In this document: positions 37,042-44,457 of the stretch, one piece after another
Position numbering within the stretch: the stretch's first letter is position 1
Layout of the letters: each line of letters opens with the position of its first letter
DNA from: Fischerella muscicola PCC 7414
GTDB taxonomy: Bacteria > Cyanobacteriota > Cyanobacteriia > Cyanobacteriales > Nostocaceae
Direction of reading: 5' to 3'
DNA: 64,000 bases
NCBI RefSeq assembly: GCF_000317205.1
Contig: NZ_AJLK01000004.1
Span: forward strand, 1-64,000
The notes under the pieces: generated by a model
What the model saw: only the letters and a program-made list of their open reading frames with translations
Database searches by the model: none
Told to the model about the DNA's origin: nothing
Translations under genes and position numbers: made by a program

Positions 37042-37914
37042 ATGTTCGATACTTTCAAAAATCGCTTGCAAATTATAGGAAAACTCACTACAATCACCGC
37101 ATTAAGAATTAGTGCAGGTCGTTCTAGTGAACCCATAGGATCTGATTTACCAGTCATTAAAGATGCTTTGGGTAATCCACTCATCCCAGGTTCTAGCTTT
37201 AAAGGTGCAATGCGATCGCGTCTCGAAAGTTTTCTCAGAGGAATTGTAGGAAGCGATCGCAAACTAGTCGCCAACCCCGCAAACGAAGATGAATGGTCAA
37301 TTACATCTCAGGAAATGAAGCAGTTAAAAGAGACTTTTGATAACGATGAGGCTTTAACTGCGGAAATTATCAAGCATACAGATTTAATTTCTCACCTGTT
37401 CGGTTCTCCTTGGATTGCTAGTAAATTCCAAGTCCGAGATTTAACAGTAGTAACTAATACTTGGTTTGGACAATACCAAGAAAGAGATGGCGTCGCTATT
37501 GATCGCGACACAGAAACAGCAGCAGATGGTAAACTTTATGATTTCCAAGTAGTTCCCGGTGGTACGCAATTTGAATTTCAGGCTGTAGTGGAAAATGCTG
37601 AACCTTGGGAATTAGGACTACTAATGATCGGCTTGCATCAATTTGAAACAGAACAGATACCTTTGGGTGGTGGACGTTCTCGTGGTTTGGGTGTGGTTAA
37701 ACTGGAAATAGACAAAATGGACTGGATTGATGTTGATAAAGATCCAGAAAAATTATTGACATACTTACAAGAATTAGTCAGTAATCATACGACTGATACT
37801 ATCTCCAGCTATGCAGATGGTAAACAGTTTAAAGATATTTGGACTCATGACCTTATTACTTATCTCAGAGAAAATATAGCTAAGCAATCTACCACTGTTC
37901 AGCCAAATACTTGA
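37042..37914 (+). CDS. Cas7/Csm3-like RAMP subunit 2
   Basis: A 290-residue RAMP protein. It has the N-terminal strand ITALRISAGRSSEPIG, the Asp of GSDLPVIKD (D35, the expected position of the Csm3 catalytic Asp), the block LIPGSSFKGAMRSRLESF (about 47-64), the thumb segment GVAIDRDTETAADGKLYDFQ and the Gly-rich loop IPLGGGRSRGLGVVKLE. It should be a backbone and target-RNA-cutting subunit. It starts 44 nt after the CARF-HEPN gene. Its stop codon overlaps the strong ribosome-binding site of the next gene. Confidence 0.9.
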   Translation: MFDTFKNRLQIIGKLTTITALRISAGRSSEPIGSDLPVIKDALGNPLIPGSSFKGAMRSRLESFLRGIVGSDRKLVANPANEDEWSITSQEMKQLKETFDNDEALTAEIIKHTDLISHLFGSPWIASKFQVRDLTVVTNTWFGQYQERDGVAIDRDTETAADGKLYDFQVVPGGTQFEFQAVVENAEPWELGLLMIGLHQFETEQIPLGGGRSRGLGVVKLEIDKMDWIDVDKDPEKLLTYLQELVSNHTTDTISSYADGKQFKDIWTHDLITYLRENIAKQSTTVQPNT

Positions 37915-37920
37915 GGAGGT
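37913..37920 (+). promoter_or_regulatory. Consensus Shine-Dalgarno GAGGAGGT
   Basis: A full anti-16S match (GAGGAGGT) ends 4 nt before the ATG at 37925 and overlaps the upstream TGA. It is the strongest ribosome-binding site in the operon; most other joints rely on ATGA overlaps. It predicts efficient independent translation of the nuclease-like gene. Confidence 0.8.
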
Positions 37921-37924
37921 CAAT

Positions 37925-38545
37925 ATGGCTTTCAGTAACTACAAAACTATCGGTGAAGTTCTCAAAGCATTTCAAGTCACCTATACTGAATCAAATTTTA
38001 TGGGTGAAGTTGAGTTTCAAGTCTCTGACTATTTCCGGGAGGACTTAGAAACAGTGATGCGAGAAGGAGTGGTTAATAACTCAGAATTTGCTGTGTGCGA
38101 AAATTTGATCTACCCAGTTTTAAAAGAAGTATGGAAACGCTACAGTAGCAGATTTACTTTGTGGAGTCACCAATCCTTTAATTATGATGAAAATTTGTCA
38201 GGTTTCCCAGAGTATATCCTGGCGAAAAGGTCGCCTTTAGGGAAAGTAGTTTTTGATAAGCCATATTTCATCTTAGTAGAAGCAAAACAGGATAACTTTG
38301 AGGCTGGATGGGCGCAATGTATTGCTGAGATGATCGCAGCACAGAAACTAAATAATGAATTTGCCATCACTATATTTGGAATTGTTTCTAATGGCGATCG
38401 CTGGCAGTTTGGTAAATTAGAATCAGAAAAATTTACCAAAAATCTAACTTTTTATAGTATTCAGGAACTAGATACATTGTTTGCTGCTGTTAATTACATT
38501 TTCCAACAGTGTGATTTGCAGCTAAATAATCTGGTAGCTGCTTAA
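37925..38545 (+). CDS. PD-(D/E)xK nuclease-like protein in the CRISPR operon
   Basis: A 206-residue protein with a restriction-endonuclease-like signature. It has an N-terminal helix with Glu (FAVCENLIYPVLKEVW, E59), an acidic residue after a strand (GFPEYILAKR, E96) and the strand-borne ExK pair in FILVEAKQDN (E119, K121). A helix with Gln follows (WAQCIAEMIAAQ). These are the core residues of the PD-(D/E)xK fold. No CARF or SAVED sensor is visible, so if it works with the CRISPR complex it is not obviously switched by cyclic nucleotides. Similar short proteins are, from memory, common outside CRISPR loci in cyanobacteria, so its presence might be chance insertion. The strong ribosome-binding site and same-strand fit argue for coexpression. 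Confidence 0.7.
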   Translation: MAFSNYKTIGEVLKAFQVTYTESNFMGEVEFQVSDYFREDLETVMREGVVNNSEFAVCENLIYPVLKEVWKRYSSRFTLWSHQSFNYDENLSGFPEYILAKRSPLGKVVFDKPYFILVEAKQDNFEAGWAQCIAEMIAAQKLNNEFAITIFGIVSNGDRWQFGKLESEKFTKNLTFYSIQELDTLFAAVNYIFQQCDLQLNNLVAA

Positions 38546-38571
38546 GCTTGATTTTTTAATTCAATACAATC

Positions 38572-39522
38572 ATGCATAAAAGATTCGTTAATCACTGCAC
38601 AATTGATATCACTCTCATTCCCGATGGTCCGATTCTGATTAAATCGGGCAAAGAAGGTGCTGATCCAACCAAGCCTGATATGGAGTTTGTGGAAACATAT
38701 CATGCTGGAGGACGTTCTATATATTTGCCAGGAAGCAGTTTAAAAGGTGCTATTCGCGCCCATGCAGAACGAATTGTTAGGACGGTAGGTAGAGATAGAC
38801 GCGATTCTAATAATTTAGATATACTTTGGGCAAATGACCCATTAAATGATAAATACGATTATCTCCAAAATAAATCGTCTAGTGAGATTTACAAACTTTC
38901 CTCTTTTACAGACCAAATGTTTGGCAATACTTCTATCGCTAGCCGTATCAGAATAGAAGATGCTTATCCTGATCAATCCCAACCATTGAAAATAGAAGAA
39001 CGTAATGGAGTAGCAATCGACCGAATATTTGGTTCTGTTGCAGTCGGCCCTTTCAACTATCAAGTTTGCACTGCTGGTGAATTCCGTACCAAAATTCATT
39101 TAAAGAATTTTACCTTGGCACAGTTAGGTTTAATTGGTTTAGTATTGCGAGATTTAAATGATCGTTGGTTTGGCTTAGGTTTTGCTAAATCTCGTGGTTT
39201 GGGTACAGTAGAGGTGAAGTTAAATCAAGCCGTTGTGCAATATCCTGGCTGTATTTTATCGGAAGATAAACAACAAATTTGTGCTATTGGTAGTCAAAAA
39301 AAATGGGCTAATACTTACCTTTTAGGTGTAGGAGAGTTTTTAGAACCAGATGAAGCAAAATTATATGCTTTCCCTACAGTAGACCATCAAGATACACCCA
39401 TCGCAGCCCAAGAAATGGATTTAGGTTTTGGTGTCCAGCTCATTTGGCAAGAAGGAAGAGTTCAAGATTTATTTGAGCGTTCTGTAAGGTCTTGGAGTAA
39501 TTTATTGGTACAGACGAAATGA
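38572..39522 (+). CDS. Cas7/Csm3-like RAMP subunit 3
   Basis: A 316-residue RAMP protein: N-terminal strand CTIDITLIPDGPILIKSG, Asp candidate in DPTKPDMEF (D31/D36), the block YLPGSSLKGAIRAHAERI (about 51-68), thumb-like GVAIDRIFGSVAVGPFNYQV and Gly-rich loop FGLGFAKSRGLGTVEVK. It then has a C-terminal extension of about 100 residues (from about 215) not present in the other Cas7 genes. The thumb and loop closely resemble subunit 2 (37042-37914), so the two are likely duplicates. The stop overlaps the next start (ATGA). Confidence 0.88.
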   Translation: MHKRFVNHCTIDITLIPDGPILIKSGKEGADPTKPDMEFVETYHAGGRSIYLPGSSLKGAIRAHAERIVRTVGRDRRDSNNLDILWANDPLNDKYDYLQNKSSSEIYKLSSFTDQMFGNTSIASRIRIEDAYPDQSQPLKIEERNGVAIDRIFGSVAVGPFNYQVCTAGEFRTKIHLKNFTLAQLGLIGLVLRDLNDRWFGLGFAKSRGLGTVEVKLNQAVVQYPGCILSEDKQQICAIGSQKKWANTYLLGVGEFLEPDEAKLYAFPTVDHQDTPIAAQEMDLGFGVQLIWQEGRVQDLFERSVRSWSNLLVQTK

Positions 39523-40040
39523 AACCTTTTGTTGGTTATAAAAAAAATCCTTTATCAGTCTTGGAATTACTAGATTTAATACCAAACTTCATAATTGAAC
39601 CTAGCTATTATTTTTTGCGTTGGACTCACAAAGTCAGTGGCATTTTAGAAGAACCACCAACAGAAACAGACTTTCCCATGCTAGAAGGACAAATGTTCAA
39701 TCATGAGTGTGAACTGCGGTGGAAATACAAACAAAAAAATACTTATGAAATACTGTTATTAACTATTAATGACATTCATCATAGCTTTGAGTTAGTCGGG
39801 AAAAATTGGCGCATAGAACCAAGTAATATCAAAAAATTTCCCTCCTATGCTTATCCCGCTTATGGGTATCGACCTGATGAAACTCGTTTTCCTAAAAAGC
39901 TTATTTTCCCAAAAGATTTAGATACTCGACTGCACGAAGAAAAAAACAAAAAACCAAAATTAGCTCAACGTTATTTTATTGATGATCGAACTTCAACTGT
40001 GCAATTTGTAGCTTTGACTGTAGAACTACCGCAATTATGA
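39519..40040 (+). CDS. Csx19-like subunit of type III-D (tentative)
   Basis: A 173-residue protein with no catalytic motif. Aromatic- and charge-rich segments (YYFLRWTHKVSG; NHECELRWKYKQKNTYEILL) precede a C-terminal YFIDDRTSTVQFVALTVE. Size, the YxxD..TS..QF ending and position fit Csx19 (TIGR03984-type), a structural partner known from subtype III-D complexes such as the Synechocystis III-Dv complex. The family call is from memory and position, not from a search. It overlaps both neighbours by 4 nt. Confidence 0.55.
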   Translation: MKPFVGYKKNPLSVLELLDLIPNFIIEPSYYFLRWTHKVSGILEEPPTETDFPMLEGQMFNHECELRWKYKQKNTYEILLLTINDIHHSFELVGKNWRIEPSNIKKFPSYAYPAYGYRPDETRFPKKLIFPKDLDTRLHEEKNKKPKLAQRYFIDDRTSTVQFVALTVELPQL

Positions 40041-41059
40041 CAACAAATCGTCCACAACGTCCTAACCCTGAACTAGCACCAAAACCTTATCAATTCGTCT
40101 CTTTTCCTAAAGAACGTCCCAAGTTACAATGTCCTGTGGGACATCATAAATATTTTAGCGATCGCCTACATGGCACTTTATATCTGAAGCTGAAAGTGCA
40201 GACATCTCTCCACGTCTCCACCGGGGTAGTTGTCATGGGTAGCGACATCGGTAACAACCGCATTTCCTTGATTAAAACCATGATCCAAGGTGTTGACCAA
40301 AAGCTTTCAATTGGCGGTACCTCCCTCAAAGGCTGCATCCGGTCTGCATACGAAGCAATTACCAACAGCACTTTAGCAGTAATCACTTCTAAGTATAAAT
40401 CCCAAATTCCCCCCGAAAGACTACCTTGCCGTAACAAAGAACAACTTTGTCCCGCCAGTCGGGTATTCGGCGCGTTAGATTGGCAGGGTTTACTAGATTT
40501 CAACGATGCCAAATGTGAGAAAATCGGATTTACTGCTGGCTTTATGCCTTCGCTGTATCGTCCCCGTCCCGAACAACGCAGCGCATACTTTGTTCGTGGT
40601 CTAGTAGCAGGTCGCAAATTTTACTACCATACAATCAGGGCTATAGATAAAGGGCAAAATGCTGGTATCCCCGTACAGCAAGCCGCAAGAGAGTACACTT
40701 TCACAACTCAGTTGCATTTTAAGAATTTACTACCAGAAGAGTTAGGAACTTTATTAATTATCTTAGGACAAGACCCCAAATATCCCATTGCCTTGAAAGT
40801 GGGAGGTGGTAAACCTATCGGTATGGGGACAATGACGGTGAGTGTGGAAAAAATCGAACAACCGCAAAACCTCAAGCAACGCTATTCATCATATCAGCTA
40901 AGTGAATCTGATGAATTAACAGGAGAAAAACTACAAAAATTTATACAACAAAATATCAAAATTGCCCACTCACGCCTGATTCAGAAACCGCAACTAGAAG
41001 AACTTACAACCATACTGCGCTACCCTACCGACCGTGAACCACCAGCAGGAATGTACTAA
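40037..41059 (+). CDS. Cas7-like RAMP subunit 4 (end subunit or Cas7-with-insertion candidate)
   Basis: A 340-residue RAMP protein. After a Pro-rich N-terminus of about 45 residues (RPQRPNPELAPKPYQF), the first strand LYLKLKVQTSLHVSTGVVVM is followed by SIGGTSLKGCIRSAYEAI (about 92-109). A CPASRVFGALDWQG segment follows (about 137-150), and the Gly-rich loop is VGGGKPIGMGTMTV. It has Cys residues (CPVGH; CRNKEQLCPAS) that might bind zinc. It differs from the other three Cas7 genes and could cap the filament, like Csm5, or match the Cas7-insertion subunit of III-Dv. Which role applies cannot be told from sequence. It overlaps the csx19-like stop. Confidence 0.8.
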   Translation: MTTNRPQRPNPELAPKPYQFVSFPKERPKLQCPVGHHKYFSDRLHGTLYLKLKVQTSLHVSTGVVVMGSDIGNNRISLIKTMIQGVDQKLSIGGTSLKGCIRSAYEAITNSTLAVITSKYKSQIPPERLPCRNKEQLCPASRVFGALDWQGLLDFNDAKCEKIGFTAGFMPSLYRPRPEQRSAYFVRGLVAGRKFYYHTIRAIDKGQNAGIPVQQAAREYTFTTQLHFKNLLPEELGTLLIILGQDPKYPIALKVGGGKPIGMGTMTVSVEKIEQPQNLKQRYSSYQLSESDELTGEKLQKFIQQNIKIAHSRLIQKPQLEELTTILRYPTDREPPAGMY

Positions 41060-41061
41060 TT

Positions 41062-41706
41062 ATGACTTTAGTTGAATTTGATTCAGAATCTTTGACAGAT
41101 GCAGAATGGGATATTGCCCATGCGATCGCTCAAACTTTAGTCAAAGCAGATACAGATGTCAACGAATTGGGAAAAGCGATCGCCTATTTACGCACTATAG
41201 TCAAAGAACCAGATGCAACTTCCAGATTTTTCAAATATCTCAAAACCTTAGTGAGTAACGGTAAACAAATCAGTCACAGCAACCGAACCATAGATTATTA
41301 CCGCAGTATCGAGAAAACTTGTAGTGATTACCTTAAAACCATCACCGATGCTCAAAAAATCCTGCAAATTTTAGGTTGGGTATCTCGCCTGATGCGTTAC
41401 TACAAAGATGCAGGTGTACCAATAGGAGAAATTGCCATTTCTACCCCATCTCCTGTAGAGTCAGCGCGTCAAGTAGAAATAGCCAAAGTAATGAAGTCGC
41501 AAGACTTCCAAGTTGAGCAAATATTAGAGGCAAAAGTTACCAAAATCAGTGGTAACAAGGTGACTTACGAGATACTGGGAACAATAAAGCTAACCGAGAG
41601 AGAACCGAAGAAAGCCGGTGTTCTCCAGGAAGGACAAACAGTGAAGGTAAAGATTGTATCTCTCAAAGAAGACGGAAGTATTAAAAGCGTTAAGTGTGTT
41701 GATTAA
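41062..41706 (+). CDS. Unknown type III-D operon protein: helical domain plus OB-fold-like tail
   Basis: The last gene of the operon, 2 nt after RAMP 4. The 214-residue product has an N-terminal helical domain (about 1-150; WDIAHAIAQTLVKADTDVNE and CSDYLKTITDAQKILQILGW). Its C-terminal 60 residues have a strand pattern (VEQILEAKVTKISGNKVTYE; LQEGQTVKVKIVSLKEDGSI) resembling an S1/OB or KOW-like nucleic-acid-binding fold. I recognise no named family. Tight coupling suggests a role with the complex, such as crRNA or nascent-transcript binding; this is inference. Confidence 0.7.
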   Translation: MTLVEFDSESLTDAEWDIAHAIAQTLVKADTDVNELGKAIAYLRTIVKEPDATSRFFKYLKTLVSNGKQISHSNRTIDYYRSIEKTCSDYLKTITDAQKILQILGWVSRLMRYYKDAGVPIGEIAISTPSPVESARQVEIAKVMKSQDFQVEQILEAKVTKISGNKVTYEILGTIKLTEREPKKAGVLQEGQTVKVKIVSLKEDGSIKSVKCVD

Positions 41707-41715
41707 TAAAAAAAT

Positions 41716-41782
41716 CGAACACAGATGCACACAGATACACACCGATAAATCATCTGTGTGCATCTGTGTTCATCTGTGTTCG
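41716..41782. terminator. Long GAACACAGATG palindrome between the convergent operon and cas6
   Basis: CGAACACAGATGCACACAGA and its continuation pair with CATCTGTGTTCATCTGTGTT-CG, forming a long stem built from 12-nt units. It lies just after the operon's last stop (41706) and before the 3' end of the leftward cas6, so it could end transcription both ways. It is a copy of the dispersed repeat also present at 29940-30048, just upstream of the operon. Confidence 0.55.
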
Positions 41783-41941
41783 TTATCATATAAACCTGAA
41801 TTCAAAGTGAAGAATAATCAAAAGATTAGCCAATATTCCCACACAACTAGAACAAAGCGATCGCCTTTAACCCAACCACAACTTAAACTCTGCTACCTGG
41901 TGCGCTTTTCTCTGCGCCCCTTTGCGTTTCAACTTCAACCC

Positions 41942-43063
41942 TCAAACAGAATCAGAATTGTTCACCAAAGCCCGCCGTGCTAACTTTGCATAAGTCTTCA
42001 CCGTTTCATAAGGTATCCCCATATCCTGGGCTATAACTTGCAAAGATTCTCCCATTTCCCGACGCGCCAAAATAGTAGCCCATTTAGCTGCTATCTCTTC
42101 CGCCCGCACTCCTCCTGTCCGCTTGCGTTGCGCCTTAAAAATATCTGTTAAATCTTCAATTCTTTTTGCCAAAAAACTTTCTACATTTGGCACTTCTGGC
42201 GTTGCTTGTAATGACCAACCTAAGCGTGTTTGCCCCAATCCAAAGGTAGTCTTGTGACCAGTACCACAGTAAGGTGCAAGCTTCCCTAAAGCATAAAATA
42301 ACTTATAAAACTCCGGTTGCTTAGCTGCTTCTTTACTTAAACCAAATTCTACCGCGCCTGTAAACCCTGTAACAGCACCTTTCTTTCCTGCTAGTACTTT
42401 TGCGGATGTCAGTAGGTGACGAGTAATTAACACATGATCATCCACCCAAGCCAAAAATGTTTCTTGGTCAACAGGCATACCAGAAAAGTCATTCCAACGA
42501 CGTAGATAACTGTGGAAGACATTGGTAGGCATTGGTAAGGGTAGGTGATGACCTTTGCGACGGAAACTTGTTGGACTTAAAAATTGTAGTGCTATTGTGT
42601 CTTCATGGTCAGAGTTGAGTAACTCAGCATATGTGACGGCATGAGTAATTTGACACGATTTAATTTGTAGGGGTGCATTCCGTAAATTTACTTCTGTGGG
42701 CGGGTTTTTCAGCCATTGCGCCAGCCATGTTACTAGCCGCTTTGATAATGCTGTCACATACCAATGGTAAGTATTGCTAGCAAAAAGGTGCAACTGTTTA
42801 CCACTGCTGACCAATTTTCCATCTAATGCAGAGATTGTAAAAGGTTTTTCTGACTCGCCATCATGGAGATAAGCAGAAAGTTCTGGATCTACAGCACGCA
42901 CTTGATCCAGAAACCAAGCGTGCAGTCCAATGGTGTATTGGGGATAGATGGAAACATCTGCTTTGGGGGCTAATTCAAATACTAATCCCACTAGTTCCGT
43001 GTTCGCTGACCAGTTGAGGTGAGATTCGTAGTTATTAATTATGCTTGGGTTACTTCGAGGCAT
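41942..43063 (-). CDS. cas6: Cas6 crRNA endoribonuclease with C-terminal helix-turn-helix extension
   Basis: A 373-residue Cas6, which cuts pre-crRNA within the repeat. It has two RAMP-type halves with a candidate general-acid His48 (IGLHAWFLDQV), the central block FLSPTSFRRKGHHLPLPMPT (161-180), and the diagnostic Gly-rich loop GTGHKTTFGLGQTRL (267-281). Residues 298-373 are an extra domain: basic LTDIFKAQRKRTGG then RREMGESLQVIAQDMGIPYE-TVKTYAKLARRAL. This is a helix-turn-helix of the sigma-region-4/LuxR style, so the protein may also bind DNA. It is transcribed toward the effector operon from its own promoter. No repeat array is in the window, so its RNA substrate is encoded elsewhere. Confidence 0.9.
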   Translation of the reverse strand: MPRSNPSIINNYESHLNWSANTELVGLVFELAPKADVSIYPQYTIGLHAWFLDQVRAVDPELSAYLHDGESEKPFTISALDGKLVSSGKQLHLFASNTYHWYVTALSKRLVTWLAQWLKNPPTEVNLRNAPLQIKSCQITHAVTYAELLNSDHEDTIALQFLSPTSFRRKGHHLPLPMPTNVFHSYLRRWNDFSGMPVDQETFLAWVDDHVLITRHLLTSAKVLAGKKGAVTGFTGAVEFGLSKEAAKQPEFYKLFYALGKLAPYCGTGHKTTFGLGQTRLGWSLQATPEVPNVESFLAKRIEDLTDIFKAQRKRTGGVRAEEIAAKWATILARREMGESLQVIAQDMGIPYETVKTYAKLARRALVNNSDSV

Positions 43064-43190
43064 TGTTTAAAATTTAGAATAATTAGTTTTTGATTCCCCA
43101 TCAGGGGAACAAAAGGTAATTTTAACAGAGCGATCGCTTTTGAAGTTTGAGCAGATAAAATTTTTACACACTAAAGGTAGCAGCATAAAT

Positions 43191-43212
43191 TCATCTGTCC
43201 CAAGACAGATGA
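43191..43212. promoter_or_regulatory. Perfect 9-bp hairpin in the cas6/ABC divergent region
   Basis: TCATCTGTC-CCAA-GACAGATGA is a perfect inverted repeat in the 281-bp gap between divergent cas6 and the ABC exporter. It could be an operator or an RNA hairpin. No T-run follows. Confidence 0.4.
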
Positions 43213-43344
43213 CTTGCAATCACCCTAGTATAAAAACCACATAATGAAAGTTAAATATTTTTCTAATCATTAGTCTTAACTCCTAACTCTTAAAATAAGA
43301 GTAGACACTGTTGAGATTTGTATAGTTATTAGGGATTACCTGTC

Positions 43345-44364
43345 ATGGCTCCCGCCGTTTTAATTGAAAACCTTAAAAAGCGCTACGGTTCGGTTGAAGC
43401 CGTCAAGGATGTTTCCTTTCAGGTAGAACCAGGAGAAATTTTTGGTTTACTTGGCCCCAACGGAGCCGGCAAAACTACTACTCTACGCGCTTTGTGTACT
43501 CTCACTACACCAGATGCTGGTAAAATCGAAGTATCTGGCATTTCCGTGATAGATAATCCGAGAGCGGCTAGAAAAAGACTTGGTTATGTAGCTCAGGAAG
43601 TAGCTATAGATAAGATATTAACTGGACGCGAACTTCTGCAACTGCAAGCAGCACTCTATCACTTAAACGCGGCGGTGGCAAAACAGCGCGTTGAGGTGGT
43701 GCTAAATTTACTCGGTTTGCAAGAATACGCAGATCAAAAGACTGGCACATACTCTGGTGGTTTACGCAAACGCCTAGACTTGGCAGCCGGATTATTACAC
43801 GCACCAGATGTCCTAGTTTTAGATGAGCCAACAGTGGGGTTGGACATAGAAAGCCGTTTTATTGTCTGGGAATTTCTGCGTAAATTGCGCGAAGCCGGAA
43901 CTACTGTAGTGATTACCAGCCATTACTTAGAAGAGATTGACGCTTTAGCTGATCGCGTGGCAATAATTGACCGGGGTGTAGTCATAGCCAATGGTACACC
44001 CTCCCAACTCAAAGATAAAGTGGGAGGCGATCGCATCACCCTGCGTATCCGCGAGTTTACACCCACAGAAGAAGCAGAAAAAGCCAAAAACTTACTCACA
44101 CCTCTGCCATTTGTGCAGGAAGTGATCATCAACAGCGCTCAAGGAAATTCTCTAAACTTAGTGGTAACACCACAAAATGATGCTTTGATAACCATCCAAC
44201 AAGCGCTAAATCATGCCGGATTACCTGTATTTGGGATTGCCCAATCTCGTCCTAGTTTAGACGACGTTTACCTCACTGCCACAGGACGCACCCTTATGGA
44301 TGCGGAACTAGCAGCCTTGGGAAACCGTGATCCCAAAGCAGAGAAAAAGCAAAATATGAGATAA
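43345..44364 (+). CDS. ABC exporter ATP-binding protein (DrrA/CcmA-like)
   Basis: A 339-residue ATPase of the ABC-2 exporter class. Walker A GPNGAGKTTT (about 34-43), signature YSGGLRKRLDLA (about 136-147), Walker B DVLVLDEPTVGLD (about 154-166), and switch His in ITSHYLEE (about 193). The C-terminal 100 residues carry the DrrA-type extension (PSLDDVYLTATGRTL). It forms a transporter with the permease 93 nt downstream. Exported substrate is unknown; members export lipids or antibiotics. The gap to the permease is filled with GTTGTTGTT/CAACCACCAACC repeats. Confidence 0.93.
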   Translation: MAPAVLIENLKKRYGSVEAVKDVSFQVEPGEIFGLLGPNGAGKTTTLRALCTLTTPDAGKIEVSGISVIDNPRAARKRLGYVAQEVAIDKILTGRELLQLQAALYHLNAAVAKQRVEVVLNLLGLQEYADQKTGTYSGGLRKRLDLAAGLLHAPDVLVLDEPTVGLDIESRFIVWEFLRKLREAGTTVVITSHYLEEIDALADRVAIIDRGVVIANGTPSQLKDKVGGDRITLRIREFTPTEEAEKAKNLLTPLPFVQEVIINSAQGNSLNLVVTPQNDALITIQQALNHAGLPVFGIAQSRPSLDDVYLTATGRTLMDAELAALGNRDPKAEKKQNMR

Positions 44365-44457
44365 GTGTTGATTGTTGTTAGTTGTTTGTTGTTTGGAACA
44401 ACCACAACTACCAACCACCAACCAACAACCAACCACTAACCAACAACCAAAATAGAT
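44365..44457. repeat. GTTGTTAGTTGTTTG / CAACCAACAACC inverted short repeats
   Basis: TTGTTGTTAGTTGTTTGTTG followed by ACCAACCACCAACCAACAAC: tandem heptamer-like units in inverted order, able to form a stem between the ATPase and permease genes of the exporter. Confidence 0.65.

Noticed and set aside
41654-41983. 109-codon plus-strand ORF after the CRISPR operon
   Set aside because: Overlaps the last operon gene, crosses the GAACACAGATG palindrome and then runs antisense into cas6.
43191-43212. Terminator for cas6 or the exporter
   Set aside because: The stem has no T-run and lies in the divergent promoter region, so it is listed as a possible regulatory hairpin only.
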